From Opitutaceae bacterium (GTDB taxonomy: Bacteria; Verrucomicrobiota; Verrucomicrobiia; Opitutales; Opitutaceae), in contig JAEUGW010000046.1 in assembly GCA_016795565.1 (NCBI GenBank), positions 1 to 39,037 of the forward strand: DNA of 39,037 nucleotides, written 5' to 3'. Of the stretch, positions 21,951 to 30,927 are shown piece by piece. A program made the translations under genes and the position numbers. Position 1 is the stretch's first letter, and the number at the start of each line of letters is the position of its first letter. The notes under the pieces were generated by a model. The model was not told the origin of the DNA, searched no databases, and saw only the letters and a list, made by a program, of their open reading frames with translations.

Positions 21951-23278
21951 TAGGCTCTGAATTTCTCGCGGATGATGTCGGTGAGGGTGTCGTGCAGTTC
22001 CTGATGCTCGATCTTGCCGAGGACTTCCTCGAAGAAACCGAAGACGAGGAGCTCCTGGGCCTGCGCGGGCTTGATGCCGCGGGACTCGAGGTAGAATTCC
22101 TGCTCGCGGTCGATGCGGGCGGAGGTGGCGCCGTGGGTGCAGCGGACGTCGTTGGCCTGGATCTCGAGGCCGGGGAGCGAGTGCGCCTCCGCGTCGTCGC
22201 TGAGCATCAGGTTGCGGTTGGACTGGTAGGCGTCGGTTTTCTGCGCGTCGGCATCCACGACGATGAGGCCGGAGAAGATGGTCTTGGCCTGGTCGAGGAG
22301 GGCGTTCTTGTAGAGGAGGTTCGAGCTGGTGTTGGGCGCCTGGTGAATCTGGAGCGTGCGCTGGTCGAACTCCTGCGTGCCGTGGGCGACGGTGAGCGCG
22401 AGCATCTCGGAGTGGGCACCGGGGGCGGCCAGCTGGGAGAAGGACTCGTGCCGCGCCTGGCGGGCGCCGGCGTGGAGGTTGAGCGAGAGCACCCGGGCGT
22501 CGCGGCGGGCGAGGGTGGCATTGAACTGGAAGGAGAGGGTCTCGCGGCTCCAGTCCTGCATGGCGACGTAGGTGACCGACGCGCCGTGGCCGGCGTAGAG
22601 GTCGTTGCCGCCGCAGGCGAACGCGCGCGGAGCGGGCGAAGCGCCGGAACCGGTCCGGAAAAAATCGGCCACGGTGATCTTTGCGTTGTCCTCGGCGATG
22701 ACGAGGGTGTGCGGGAAGACGGCGGTGCCATCGCCGCAGGCGTAGTGGAACACGCCGACGGGCAGCGGGGCGGTGACGCCCTTGGGCACGTGAATAAAGG
22801 CACCGTCCTCGAGGAAGGCTTCGTGCAGGGCGGCGAACTTGTCGGAACCGAGCTTGGAGGGTTGCGTGAGCAGGTGGGCCCGCACCAGATCACCGTGCTT
22901 GAGCAGCGCGTTCTGCAGGGTGTCGAAGATGATGCCCTGCTTGGCGGCCTCTGCGGCGAGTGGCTGCGAGGCCACAAGCCGGTTGTTGGCGAACACGAGA
23001 TGGCCGGCGCCGGTGACACCGAGTTCGTGATGGTCCATCTGCGCGAAAGGGCAGGCGGCAGGGGCGGGGTTGAAGCCGTCGAGCGTGAGCGCCGCGAGGT
23101 TGGAGAAGCGCCAGCCCTCGTTGGTGCGCTTGGGCATGGGCGCGACGGCGAACCGCTCGTAGGCGGCGCGCTTGCGGTCGAGCCACCAGGCGGGGAGGTG
23201 GGAAACCTTGGCGAGATGGGCGTCGAAAGCGGCTTGGGTGAAGCTGCCGACGGCGGCAGTGGGAGAGGAGACGGACAT
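21950..23278 (-). CDS. sufD: SufD, Fe-S cluster scaffold subunit
   Basis: This 442-residue partner of SufB forms the SufBC2D scaffold. The N-terminal helical domain carries PMPKRTNEGWRFSNLAAL. The long beta-helix core includes GAFIHVPKGVTAPLPV, DRRDARVLSLNLHAG-like and QRTLQIHQAPNTSSNLLYK. The C-terminal NDVRCTHGATSARIDREQEF carries the conserved CxHGAT and His of SufB/SufD proteins. The gene lies third in the Fur-sufC-sufB-sufD-sufT series. Confidence 0.94.
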   Translation of the reverse strand: MSVSSPTAAVGSFTQAAFDAHLAKVSHLPAWWLDRKRAAYERFAVAPMPKRTNEGWRFSNLAALTLDGFNPAPAACPFAQMDHHELGVTGAGHLVFANNRLVASQPLAAEAAKQGIIFDTLQNALLKHGDLVRAHLLTQPSKLGSDKFAALHEAFLEDGAFIHVPKGVTAPLPVGVFHYACGDGTAVFPHTLVIAEDNAKITVADFFRTGSGASPAPRAFACGGNDLYAGHGASVTYVAMQDWSRETLSFQFNATLARRDARVLSLNLHAGARQARHESFSQLAAPGAHSEMLALTVAHGTQEFDQRTLQIHQAPNTSSNLLYKNALLDQAKTIFSGLIVVDADAQKTDAYQSNRNLMLSDDAEAHSLPGLEIQANDVRCTHGATSARIDREQEFYLESRGIKPAQAQELLVFGFFEEVLGKIEHQELHDTLTDIIREKFRA

Positions 23279-23281
23279 GGG

Positions 23282-23364
23282 ATTTACGATTTCAGATTTA
23301 CGAATTACGAGTTGCGGTTTGGAAGGCTTGGGAAATTCGTCCTTCGTAAATCGTAACTCGTAAA
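23282..23364. repeat. ATTTACGA-family inverted repeat between sufB and sufD
   Basis: ATTTACGATTTCAGATTTACGAA begins at 23282, and the reverse complement of TTCGTAAATCGTAACTCGTAAAT at the right end matches it over most of 23 bases. It is strikingly AT-rich for this genome and takes up nearly all of the 94-bp gap. Confidence 0.7.
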
Positions 23365-23372
23365 TGGGGAGG

Positions 23373-24827
23373 TCAGCCGACGCTTCCTTCCATTTCGAGA
23401 TCGATGAGGCGCTTGAGCTCGACGGAGTATTCCATCGGGAACTGGCGGGCGAGGTCGTTGATGAAGCCGTTCACGGCGAGGCTCATCGCCTGCGCCTCGG
23501 TGAGGCCGCGGGACTGCATGTAGAAGATCATGTCCTCGGAAACCTTCGACACGCTCGCTTCGTGCTGCGTGGCGTTCTTGTCGCCGCGCACGGTGATGGC
23601 GGGATAGGTGTCGGTGCGGCTGTTGGTGTTGATCAGCAGGGCGTCGCACTCGGTGTTGTTCTTGCAGCCCTTGAGGTGCCTCGGGATGTGGACCTGGCCG
23701 CGGTAGGTGGCGCGGCCCTGGCCGACGGAGATGGACTTCGAGACGACGACGGACGTGGTGTCGTCGGCCGCGTGGATCATCTTGGCGCCGGTGTCCTGGT
23801 GCTGGCCGTCGTTGGCGAGCGCGATGGAGATGACCTCGCCGCGGGCCTTGCGGCCCTTCAGGACGACGCCCGGATACTTCATGGTGAGGCGCGAGCCGAT
23901 GTTGCAGTCGATCCACTTCACCTCGGCCTCCTCGTGGGCGACGGCGCGCTTGGTCACGAGGTTGAACACGTTGTTGGCCCAGTTCTGGACGGTGATGTAT
24001 TGGATCTTGGCGCCCTTGAGGGCGACGAGCTCGACCACGGCGCTGTGGAGCGTCGAGGTGCTGAACTTCGGGGCGGTGCAGCCCTCCATGTAAACGACCT
24101 CGGAGCCCTCGTCGGCGATGATGAGGGTGCGCTCGAACTGGCCGAAGTTCTCGGCGTTGATGCGGAAGTAGGCCTGCAGCGGCTGGGCGACCTTCACGCC
24201 CGGGGGCACGTAGATGAACGAGCCGCCCGAGAACACGGCGCTGTTGAGGGCGGAGAACTTGTTGTCGCCCGTGGGGATGACCTTGCCGAAGAACTTCCGG
24301 AAAATCTCCGGGTGCTCGCGCAGGCCCTCGGTGGAGTTCACGAAGATGACGCCCTGCTTGGCGACGATTTCCTTGATGTTGGAGTAGGCGGCCTCGGAGT
24401 CGAACTGGGCCTCGACGCCGGCGAGGAACTTGCGCTCCTGCTCGGGGATGCCGAGGCGCTCGAAGGTCTGCTTGATGTCGTCCGGCACCTCGTCCCAGGT
24501 GCGCTTGGGCTTCTGGCCCTGGGCGAGGTAATAGCGGATCTTGTCGAAATCGATGTTTTCGAGGTCCTTCGTCGCCCAGTGGGTCGGCATGGGTTTCTCG
24601 AGGAAGGTCTTGAGGGCCTTCAGGCGGAAATCGAGCAGCCACGGCTCCTCCTTCTTGACGGAGCTGATGTAACGGACGGTGTCCTCGGTCAGGCCGGTGC
24701 CCGCGTCGAAGGCGTAGTCCACCTTGTATTGGAAGTCGCCCTTGGTCTGGTCGATGCCGGCGACGGGGTTGACCGCCGCTTCGTCGGCGATGGTGGGTGC
24801 GGTGTCGATGTCGGGAAGTGGTTTCAT
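23373..24827 (-). CDS. sufB: SufB, Fe-S cluster scaffold subunit
   Basis: This 484-residue core scaffold holds the nascent Fe-S cluster, fed by a cysteine desulfurase and powered by SufC. Highly conserved stretches include [69 protein letters not shown] with the functional Cys, [10 protein letters not shown] and [19 protein letters not shown]. The length is standard. No sufS, sufU or sufE is found in the window, so the sulfur donor must be encoded elsewhere. Confidence 0.97.
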   Translation of the reverse strand: MKPLPDIDTAPTIADEAAVNPVAGIDQTKGDFQYKVDYAFDAGTGLTEDTVRYISSVKKEEPWLLDFRLKALKTFLEKPMPTHWATKDLENIDFDKIRYYLAQGQKPKRTWDEVPDDIKQTFERLGIPEQERKFLAGVEAQFDSEAAYSNIKEIVAKQGVIFVNSTEGLREHPEIFRKFFGKVIPTGDNKFSALNSAVFSGGSFIYVPPGVKVAQPLQAYFRINAENFGQFERTLIIADEGSEVVYMEGCTAPKFSTSTLHSAVVELVALKGAKIQYITVQNWANNVFNLVTKRAVAHEEAEVKWIDCNIGSRLTMKYPGVVLKGRKARGEVISIALANDGQHQDTGAKMIHAADDTTSVVVSKSISVGQGRATYRGQVHIPRHLKGCKNNTECDALLINTNSRTDTYPAITVRGDKNATQHEASVSKVSEDMIFYMQSRGLTEAQAMSLAVNGFINDLARQFPMEYSVELKRLIDLEMEGSVG

Positions 24828-24853
24828 GGTGATGGCTCCGGATGGATGCTCGG

Positions 24854-24952
24854 AACGCTCAACGTTTAACGCTCAACGCTGAACGTCGAAGTTCGGAAAA
24901 CGGGAGGCCGGTCATTGGGCGTTGGAAGTTAAGCGTTGGACGTTGGGCGTTC
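24854..24952. repeat. AACGCT-rich inverted repeat between sufC and sufB
   Basis: The left arm (24854-24885) is a run of AACGCTCAACG-like units. The right arm (24918-24952) is GCGTTGG/AGCGTTGGACG-like and is roughly its reverse complement. It occupies most of the 123-bp gap and overlaps the sufC stop. Confidence 0.65.
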
Positions 24953-25721
24953 AGGAGGCCGTCGCGGCCGCGAATTCCTTCTTCACCCAGTCGTAGCCCT
25001 TGGCCTCGAGCTCGAGGGCGAGGTGCTTGTCGCCGCTCTTCACGATGCGGCCGGCATACATCACGTGCACGAAGTCCGGCACGATGTAGTCGAGCAGGCG
25101 CTGGTAGTGGGTGATGAGGAGGATGCCCGGCGGCTGGGCGCCGGCGCGGATGGCGTTGACGCCCTCGGCGACGATGCGGAGCGCGTCGATGTCGAGTCCG
25201 GAGTCGGTCTCGTCCATCAGGGCGATCTTCGGCTCGAGCATGGCCATCTGGAGGATCTCGCAGCGTTTCTTCTCGCCGCCGGAGAAACCGTCGTTGACCG
25301 CGCGGGCGGTGAACTTCCGGTCGATCTTCAGCATGTCCATCTTGGTGTAGAGACGCTTGTAGTAGGCGGTGGCGTCGAGTTCCTCGCCCTCGGCCATGCG
25401 GGCCTGGACGGCGGCGCGGAGGAAGTTGGCGATGGAGACGCCCGGGATCTCGCTCGGGTATTGGAAGGCGAGGAACAGGCCGGTGCGGGCGCGCTCGTCG
25501 GGCTCCATGGCGAGGACGGACTGGCCGTCGAGCAGCACATCGCCGCTTGTGATGGTGTAGTCAGGGTGGCCGGCGATGGCCTTGGCGAGCGTGCTTTTGC
25601 CGGTGCCGTTGGGCCCCATGATGGCGTGCACCTCGCCCGGCTTGATCGTCAGGTTGAAGCCCTTGACGATGGATTTCTCGCCGATGCTGATGTGGAGGTC
25701 TTTGATTTCGAGTTGGCTCAT
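24951..25721 (-). CDS. sufC: SufC, ATPase of the SUF scaffold complex
   Basis: This 256-residue ABC-type ATPase drives conformational change of SufBD. Walker A is GPNGTGKST (36-44). The ABC signature is [11 protein letters not shown], Walker B is [15 protein letters not shown], and the H-loop His lies in [24 protein letters not shown] is the characteristic SufC Q-loop region. It is soluble, without membrane domains. It is the first suf gene after the Fur-family regulator, 46 bp apart, the gap being a purine-rich tract. Confidence 0.97.
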   Translation of the reverse strand: MSQLEIKDLHISIGEKSIVKGFNLTIKPGEVHAIMGPNGTGKSTLAKAIAGHPDYTITSGDVLLDGQSVLAMEPDERARTGLFLAFQYPSEIPGVSIANFLRAAVQARMAEGEELDATAYYKRLYTKMDMLKIDRKFTARAVNDGFSGGEKKRCEILQMAMLEPKIALMDETDSGLDIDALRIVAEGVNAIRAGAQPPGILLITHYQRLLDYIVPDFVHVMYAGRIVKSGDKHLALELEAKGYDWVKKEFAAATAS

Positions 25722-25767
25722 GAGGAAGTGAAAGTGAGAGGGAGAGTGAAAGAGAAGGGACGCGGAC

Positions 25768-26208
25768 TCAGTTCGTGCCGTGCGGCTGGACGGCGGCCTT
25801 GCCGCGGAAGATGATCTCGACAGAGGAGGCGTCGTAGCCGGCGGGCAGGATGGTCTTGACCTGGCGCAGGAGGGACTCGGGCAGCTCGATGTCGTGGGTC
25901 GAGCCGGTGGTCTCGTCGTGAAAATGCGCGTGCGGGTGGAGGTTCGGGCAATAGCGGGTCGGGCCGCGTTCGAAGTTCACCGCGCGGACCAGGCCGCCCT
26001 GCACGAGGGCGTCGAGACAGTTGTAAACCGTGGCGAGTGAGATGGTGGGCATCGAGGTCTTCACGCGGGCGAAAATCTCGTCGGCCGTCGGGTGGTCGCG
26101 CTTGTCGAGGATGACCTTGAGCACGACCTCGCGCTGGGGGGTGGGGCGCAGATCACAGGCTTTGAGCTGGTGGCTGAGGGCTGTGCGGTTGTCGGTGATG
26201 GTGGACAT
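25768..26208 (-). CDS. Fur/PerR-family transcriptional regulator
   Basis: This 146-residue metal-dependent repressor probably controls the downstream suf genes. The N-terminal winged helix has [14 protein letters not shown] and [19 protein letters not shown] (DNA-recognition helix). The C-terminal part has the metal-binding [12 protein letters not shown]. Its three cysteines (18, 64, 87) do not form the CxxC pairs that bind structural zinc in classical Fur and PerR, so it resembles Irr-like or zinc-site-less members. It heads the suf series, and a perfect palindrome at 26263-26279 lies 55 bp upstream of its start, consistent with autoregulation. The ATG 26208 is preferred to an extended frame because the family starts here. 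Confidence 0.88.
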   Translation of the reverse strand: MSTITDNRTALSHQLKACDLRPTPQREVVLKVILDKRDHPTADEIFARVKTSMPTISLATVYNCLDALVQGGLVRAVNFERGPTRYCPNLHPHAHFHDETTGSTHDIELPESLLRQVKTILPAGYDASSVEIIFRGKAAVQPHGTN

Positions 26209-26262
26209 GGGGAGGGGAGAGCCGTGCAAACCAAAGCCCTTGAGACCGATTTTCAAGTGAGA

Positions 26263-26279
26263 ATTAGAATAATTCTAAT
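26263..26279. promoter_or_regulatory. Per/Fur-box-like operator upstream of the fur-suf cluster
   Basis: ATTAGAATAATTCTAAT is a perfect 8-1-8 palindrome. Its inner 15 bases, TTAGAATAATTCTAA, have the 7-1-7 layout of the Bacillus Per box (TTATAATNATTATAA). It is an AT-rich island in a GC-rich genome, in the 117-bp gap before the Fur-family gene. Occupancy by that regulator is inference. Confidence 0.75.
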
Positions 26280-26325
26280 ATACAGATTAGCTTGATGGCA
26301 CTGAGGGCTTTGCGCTGAACTTAAA

Positions 26326-26847
26326 TCAGGCCCGCCAGCACCAATGCCACGGCTCGTAGCCAATGTGGTGCCGGTTTCCACGCGGATAGGACAGGCGGAA
26401 ACCGAAGCGGGCCGCGTGTTTCCTCAGCCAGCGAAACTCAGCGGTCATTGCGAAATCCTCGTCGAGCTGCTGGTTGTCGGGCGAGCCGATATCGATCGCC
26501 CGGCCGGTGTGGTGCTCGCTGCAACCCGGGGCGGCGACGAGCCGGAGAATGTCGGCGATGGCCTGGCCGGCCCGCAGTTTCTGGCGGATGATCCGGGTCT
26601 GCCGCGCCAGGCTCCGGTAACCCGAAAGCGGCAGCAGGTTCACGTCGTCCGCCGCGGCGGCGGCCCGCATGCGGCGCCACGCGGCGGCGGCACGGGGGGT
26701 GAGCCGCACGGGCTTGCCGTCATCGGCGGCCGGGCCGGCCGACACGAGCGATCGCGCCACGCGCTGCAACGGCATGTGCCGCGTGCGGGCGTAATCGGCC
26801 GGGATGCCGAGCCGCTTCCAGAGTCGGCGGCGTGCACGCGGGGGCAT
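26326..26847 (-). CDS. M15-family D-Ala-D-Ala carboxypeptidase-like peptidase
   Basis: This 173-residue zinc peptidase is of the VanY/M15B type and acts on peptidoglycan stem peptides. The motifs are SGYRS (75-79), SEHHTGRAID (110-119, zinc His112 and Asp119) and EPWHW (165-169, catalytic Glu and zinc His168). No signal peptide or membrane segment is apparent, which is unusual for a wall enzyme. The real start may be different, or export may use another route. It lies 4 bp after ldhA on the same strand, so probably in one transcript with trxB and ldhA. Confidence 0.82.
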   Translation of the reverse strand: MPPRARRRLWKRLGIPADYARTRHMPLQRVARSLVSAGPAADDGKPVRLTPRAAAAWRRMRAAAAADDVNLLPLSGYRSLARQTRIIRQKLRAGQAIADILRLVAAPGCSEHHTGRAIDIGSPDNQQLDEDFAMTAEFRWLRKHAARFGFRLSYPRGNRHHIGYEPWHWCWRA

Positions 26848-26851
26848 GGGC

Positions 26852-27841
26852 TCAGGCTTTGACGGCGTTGGCGCAGGGGCGGCCGGCGGCGAAGTCGTCG
26901 AGATTGCCGGCCGTCGTCGCCGCGATGGAGGTGAGCGCCTCGCGGGTGAAGAAGGCCTGGTGACTCGTCACGAGGACGTTTGGGAAGGTCAGCAGGCGGG
27001 CGAGGAGGTCGTCCGGGACGAAGGCGGCGGAGAGGTCCTCGTAGAAAATGCCCTCCTCCTCCTCATAGACATCGAGGGCCAGGGCGCCGAGTTTGCCGGA
27101 TTTCAGGGCCTCGATCACGGCGGCGGTGTCAACCAGCGGGCCGCGGCTGGTGTTGACGAGGAAGACGCCGTCGCGCATCCGCGCGAGGGCGGTGGCGTCG
27201 ATCAGGTGATGCGTGGCCGGCGTGAGCGGGCAGTGGAGGCTGATGATGTCGCTCCCGGCCAGCAGCCGGTCGAGGGCCACGTATTCGGCGCCGAGTTGCA
27301 CGGCCTCGGGATTGGGCACGGGGTCGTGGGCCAGCAGTCTGGCCCCGAAGCCGTGCATGATGCGGGCGAAGCAGAGGCCGATCTTGCCGGTGCCGACGAT
27401 GCCGACCGTCTTGCCGTGGACATTGAAGCCGAGGAGGCCCTCGAGGGCGAAGTTGCCGTCACGGACGCGGTTGTAGGCGCGGTGGACGCGGCGGTTGAGT
27501 GTCATCAGCAGCGCGACGGCGTGCTCGGCCACGCCGTGCGGGGAGTAGGCGGGCACGCGGGCGACGCCGAGGCCGAGTTGCGCGGCGGCGGCGAGATCGA
27601 CGTTGTTGAAGCCGGCACAGCGCAGGGCGAGGTGCTTCACCCCAAGCTTGGCCAGTCCGGCGAGGATGGTGGCGTCGGCGTGGTCGTGGACGAAGAGGCA
27701 GACCGCCTCGGCGCCGGCGGCGAGGGGCACCGTGGCGGCGCTCAGGCGGGATTCGTGGAAGACCAGATCGTGACGGTCAGCGCACGCCAGCGGGAGGAAG
27801 TCGCGGTCGTGCGGCTTGGCGCTGAAGACAACGACGCGCAT
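26852..27841 (-). CDS. ldhA: D-lactate dehydrogenase (NAD-dependent, LdhA type)
   Basis: This 329-residue enzyme reduces pyruvate to D-lactate. Length and sequence follow E. coli LdhA closely: AEHAVALLMTLNRRVHRAYNR, GKTVGIVGTGKIG (NAD fold), DIISLHCPLTP, VFLVNTSRGPLVD with the active-site Arg, ALDVYEEEEGIFYED with the Glu, and TSHQAFFTREAL with the catalytic His. ATG 27841 gives MRVVVFSAKPHD, as in the family. A fermentative role suggests life at low oxygen at times. The neighbours trxB and the M15 gene are 5 and 4 bp away. Confidence 0.93.
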   Translation of the reverse strand: MRVVVFSAKPHDRDFLPLACADRHDLVFHESRLSAATVPLAAGAEAVCLFVHDHADATILAGLAKLGVKHLALRCAGFNNVDLAAAAQLGLGVARVPAYSPHGVAEHAVALLMTLNRRVHRAYNRVRDGNFALEGLLGFNVHGKTVGIVGTGKIGLCFARIMHGFGARLLAHDPVPNPEAVQLGAEYVALDRLLAGSDIISLHCPLTPATHHLIDATALARMRDGVFLVNTSRGPLVDTAAVIEALKSGKLGALALDVYEEEEGIFYEDLSAAFVPDDLLARLLTFPNVLVTSHQAFFTREALTSIAATTAGNLDDFAAGRPCANAVKA

Positions 27842-27846
27842 CGGGC

Positions 27847-28791
27847 TCAGGCTTCCTTGTCCGCGAGCCAGCGCTCCGCCTCGATGGCGGCCTGGCAGCC
27901 CATGCCGGCGGCCGTGATGGCCTGGCGGTAGTGATGGTCGGCGCAGTCGCCGGCGACATACAGGCCGGGCGTCTTGGTCTTCACCTGGCTGTGGCCGGTC
28001 GGGACGAAGTAACCCTGGTCGTCGGTGTCGGCGGCGTCCTTGAACGGGGCGGTGTTCGGCAGGTGGCCGATGGCGACGAAGACGCCCTTCACCGGCAGCA
28101 CGGTCTCGGCGCCGGTCTTGACGTGCTTCACCTTCAGGCCGCTGACGGCGCCCTCGGCGACGCCCTCGACGCTGACCGGCACGCTGTCCCACACCGGCTG
28201 GATCTTCGGGTGCGCGAGGACGCGGTCGGACATGATCTTGGAAGCGCGCAGCGTGTCGCGGCGGTGCACGAGGTAAACCTTGCGGGCGAAGCGCGTGAGG
28301 AAGAGGGCTTCCTCAGCCGCGCTGTCGCCGCCGCCGAGCACGGCGACATCCATCTGGCGGTAGAAGGCGCCGTCGCAGGTCGCGCAGGTCGTCACGCCCT
28401 TGCCGCCGAAAAGTTCCTTCTCGCCCGGGATGCCGGTCATGCGCGGCGAGGCGCCGGTGGCGACGATCACGGTCTTGGCGCGGATCTCGCGGTCGGTGAG
28501 CTTGAGCGTGTAGGGCCAGCGGGAGGTGTCGATGCCGGTGACGGTGCCGCTCTCGTAGCGTGTGCCGAACTTCTCGGCCTGCTTGCGCAGGTTTTGCATC
28601 AGCTGGTAGCCGTCGATGCCCTCGGGGAAGCCGGGAAAATTCTCGACCTCGGAGGTCGTGGTCAGCTGGCCGCCGGGTTGCACGCCCTCGAGCACGAGCG
28701 GCCCGAGGTTGGCGCGGCCGGTGTAGATGGCGGCGGTGAGGCCGGCGCAGCCGGTGCCGACGATGACGACGTTTTCAATTTTGGCGGACAT
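27847..28791 (-). CDS. trxB: Thioredoxin reductase
   Basis: This 314-residue flavoenzyme passes electrons from NADPH to thioredoxin. The FAD-binding start is [16 protein letters not shown]. The redox CATC is at residues 136-139 ([12 protein letters not shown]). The NADPH site is [17 protein letters not shown] with VHRRD, and the C-terminal FAD motif is [16 protein letters not shown]. The first nucleotide motif reads GTGCAG rather than the common GSGPAG. It heads the trxB-ldhA-M15 group and is divergent from the M19 dipeptidase across 112 bp. Confidence 0.96.
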   Translation of the reverse strand: MSAKIENVVIVGTGCAGLTAAIYTGRANLGPLVLEGVQPGGQLTTTSEVENFPGFPEGIDGYQLMQNLRKQAEKFGTRYESGTVTGIDTSRWPYTLKLTDREIRAKTVIVATGASPRMTGIPGEKELFGGKGVTTCATCDGAFYRQMDVAVLGGGDSAAEEALFLTRFARKVYLVHRRDTLRASKIMSDRVLAHPKIQPVWDSVPVSVEGVAEGAVSGLKVKHVKTGAETVLPVKGVFVAIGHLPNTAPFKDAADTDDQGYFVPTGHSQVKTKTPGLYVAGDCADHHYRQAITAAGMGCQAAIEAERWLADKEA

Positions 28792-28903
28792 GGCGAAGAG
28801 AGGCCGAACTGAGCCCAACATTCCCGCCAGCGCAACCCCGGAGATGCGGCTGGGCCGAAAGAACCACGTTGCCGCCCGCCGCCGCTGCCGCCTAGCTGGC
28901 GGG

Positions 28904-30022
28904 ATGGCCGACCCCGCCGCGCTGCACGCCCGCCTGTTCACGATCGACACCCACATCGACACGCCGACCGCCCGCCTGATGCGCCCCGGCTGGGATTTCG
29001 CCGCGCCGCACGAACAGTCGGCCGACGGCTCGCAGTGTGACCTGCCCCGGATGCGGGCGGGAGGCATCGATGCCTTGGTGATGGCGGTTTACACGGGCCA
29101 GTCGGCGCGGACGCCCGCCGGCTTTGCCGTGGCGCACGAGCAGGCGGTGCGGGTCTTCGAGCGCACGAACGAGGTCATACGGCAAAATTCCACCGCCTGC
29201 GGCCCCGCCCTGACAGCGGCTGACGCCCGGCGGCTGAAGGGAGAGGGCCGGCGCGCGCTCTACCTGAGCATCGAGAACAGCTACCCGCTCGGGCTCGACG
29301 CGGGCAATGTCGCGAAGTTTCACCGGCTCGGCATGCGCATGCTCGGGCTGACGCACATGCTCAACAACGACGTGGCCGACTCCTCGACCGATCCGCGCGG
29401 CGCGGAGTGGGGCGGGCTGAGCCCGCTCGGCCGGGAGATCGTGGCGGAGTGCAACCGGCTCGGCGTGGTGCCCGACGCCTCGCACGCCTCCGATGCCACA
29501 CTGTGGGAACTGCTGAAAATCTCCCGGCATCCGGTCATCCTCTCGCACTCCGGTTGTCGCGCCGTCTGCGACCACCCGCGCAACATCGGCGACGATCTGC
29601 TGCGGGCGGTGGCGTCCCACGGCGGGGTCATCCAGATCAACGCGCTGCCCTATGCCGTCGTCAACCAGCCGGAGGATGGCCGCACCGCCGCCTATGCCGC
29701 CATGCTCATGCGCATGGCGGACCAGGTGCCGACGCCCGAGTTGCGGGCGGCCGCCAGCGCCGAATGGGATCGTCTCGAAAAGGCTTACCCCAACCCGGCG
29801 GTGACGATGGCGGATTACGTGCGGCACATCGAACACGCGGTGCAGGTCGCCGGCATCGACCACGTCGGCATCGGCTGTGATTTCGACGGCGGGGGCGGCT
29901 TCCCGGGGCTGAACAGCGTGGCTGACTATCCGAACCTCACGGCGGCGTTGCTCGCGCGCGGCTGGACGGAAAGCGCGTTGGAGAAGCTGTGGGGCGGCAA
30001 CACGCTGCGCCTGCTCAATTGA
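28904..30022 (+). CDS. M19 membrane-dipeptidase-family hydrolase
   Basis: This 372-residue binuclear-zinc enzyme of the renal-dipeptidase family hydrolyses dipeptides, often with a D-residue or dehydro-residue. Metal ligands are visible in [10 protein letters not shown] (His17, Asp19), the bridging Glu in [19 protein letters not shown] and [16 protein letters not shown]. The closing motif [11 protein letters not shown] is characteristic. No signal peptide is seen, so it is probably cytoplasmic and used for peptide nutrition. The ATG 28904 begins [12 protein letters not shown]. The POT peptide transporter at 32722 would be a functional partner, which is inference. Confidence 0.92.
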   Translation: MADPAALHARLFTIDTHIDTPTARLMRPGWDFAAPHEQSADGSQCDLPRMRAGGIDALVMAVYTGQSARTPAGFAVAHEQAVRVFERTNEVIRQNSTACGPALTAADARRLKGEGRRALYLSIENSYPLGLDAGNVAKFHRLGMRMLGLTHMLNNDVADSSTDPRGAEWGGLSPLGREIVAECNRLGVVPDASHASDATLWELLKISRHPVILSHSGCRAVCDHPRNIGDDLLRAVASHGGVIQINALPYAVVNQPEDGRTAAYAAMLMRMADQVPTPELRAAASAEWDRLEKAYPNPAVTMADYVRHIEHAVQVAGIDHVGIGCDFDGGGGFPGLNSVADYPNLTAALLARGWTESALEKLWGGNTLRLLN

Positions 30023-30120
30023 CGGGGTGGCGCTGGCCGGCGCGGCCGGCCACCACGGCCGGGCACCAAATTTGGAGATCGCTTCGCGGGTCTTGCGGTG
30101 GGAGGCTGCGCCCTGTCGCG

Positions 30121-30567
30121 ATGAGCATCCTGAAAATAATCCTGGCGTTGATGCTGGGCGTGGTCGCCCTCACCATCGTCGGCAAGGTGCGCCAGAAAAT
30201 TGCCGCCCAGGCACCGGTCGGCGCCAAGGCCGGCGGCAACGCCAAGGATCCCGGCCTGAGCGCGGCGGGATTCTTCCTGCTGAGCCGCGACGACGCCAAG
30301 AACCCGCGCGTCACGATCATGTCGGCGCCGAACTGTCCGAGCCACGAGTCGCAAATGGCCCAGGCGCTGGCCGCCTCGCTCGGCGCCGCCGGCATCCCGT
30401 GCGAACTGAAGCAGGGCATCGAGTTCCAGTTCACCGACCCGGCGGAGGTTGAGCGCGTGAACAAATACATGGCCAACGTCGCCAACCCGCTCGTGCTCGT
30501 GCGCGGCTGGGCCAAGGGCGCGCCGACCGCGCAGGACGTCATCGCCCAATACAACTCGGGCAAATAG
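30121..30567 (+). CDS. Membrane-anchored protein of unknown function
   Basis: This 148-residue protein has one N-terminal hydrophobic helix (IIALMLGVVALTIVG-like, residues 4-20), a flexible Ala/Gly linker, and a compact domain from about residue 62. That domain begins VTIMSAPNCPSHESQMAQAL, continues GAAGIPCELKQGIEFQF, and ends VLVRGWAKGAPTAQDVIAQY. The beta-strand then NCPSHE near the start of a helix is reminiscent of a thioredoxin fold with a single Cys, but I cannot assign a family. It lies 98 bp after the dipeptidase. Confidence 0.7.
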   Translation: MSILKIILALMLGVVALTIVGKVRQKIAAQAPVGAKAGGNAKDPGLSAAGFFLLSRDDAKNPRVTIMSAPNCPSHESQMAQALAASLGAAGIPCELKQGIEFQFTDPAEVERVNKYMANVANPLVLVRGWAKGAPTAQDVIAQYNSGK

Positions 30568-30820
30568 ACGCAGCGTCCCCTCAGGCCGCGGCCCGTCTTC
30601 ACTTCGCTGCGGATGGACGCGGCGATGAAGCCCTCCGCGAGCGCGGCGTGGTGCAGGGCATCCCGCGCGGCACGATCAGGACAGAGCCCTCAGGAAATCT
30701 TTGGATTGCACCGCTGGGCGAATCCCTCCATCAACGCCCGCGTGAACCAGTCCGCCGCCATCCGCCGTTCCGACGCGACCATCAAAATGATGGCCGTCAA
30801 AAACGTTTGGCTCCCTTCCT

Positions 30821-30887
30821 GGGCTCGGCGAAGCATGGTTCACGCGTAATCCGCAAAAGTAATAAACCACTCCTTCCACCCGAGCCC
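30821..30887 (+). ncRNA. Candidate structured leader RNA or attenuator
   Basis: GGGCTCGG (30821-30828) can pair perfectly with CCGAGCCC (30880-30887). Nested inside is TGGTT (30836-30840) with AACCA (30865-30869). The last CCC of this stem (30885-30887) is shared with the terminator stem at 30885-30904, so the two structures are mutually exclusive. I do not recognise a known riboswitch class. The upstream sequence 30568-30820 shows no convincing gene. Confidence 0.4.
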
Positions 30888-30910
30888 GACTCCTCCGAGT
30901 CGGGTTTTTT
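30885..30910 (+). terminator. Strong rho-independent terminator
   Basis: CCCGACTC-CTCC-GAGTCGGG followed by TTTTTT is a textbook terminator. It ends 17 bp before the ATG of the next gene, with no clear coding sequence in the 300 bp upstream. It therefore either ends a small RNA or attenuates the methyltransferase-like gene, or ends the transcript from 30121. Confidence 0.9.
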
Positions 30911-30927
30911 ATTTTCCTCCCCCGACC

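Noticed and set aside
30821..30890. tRNA-like acceptor pairing (GGGCTCG/CGAGCCC)
   Set aside because: There is no T-arm (GGTTCRA-type) sequence or anticodon arm, and the length is short. It is treated as a leader structure instead.
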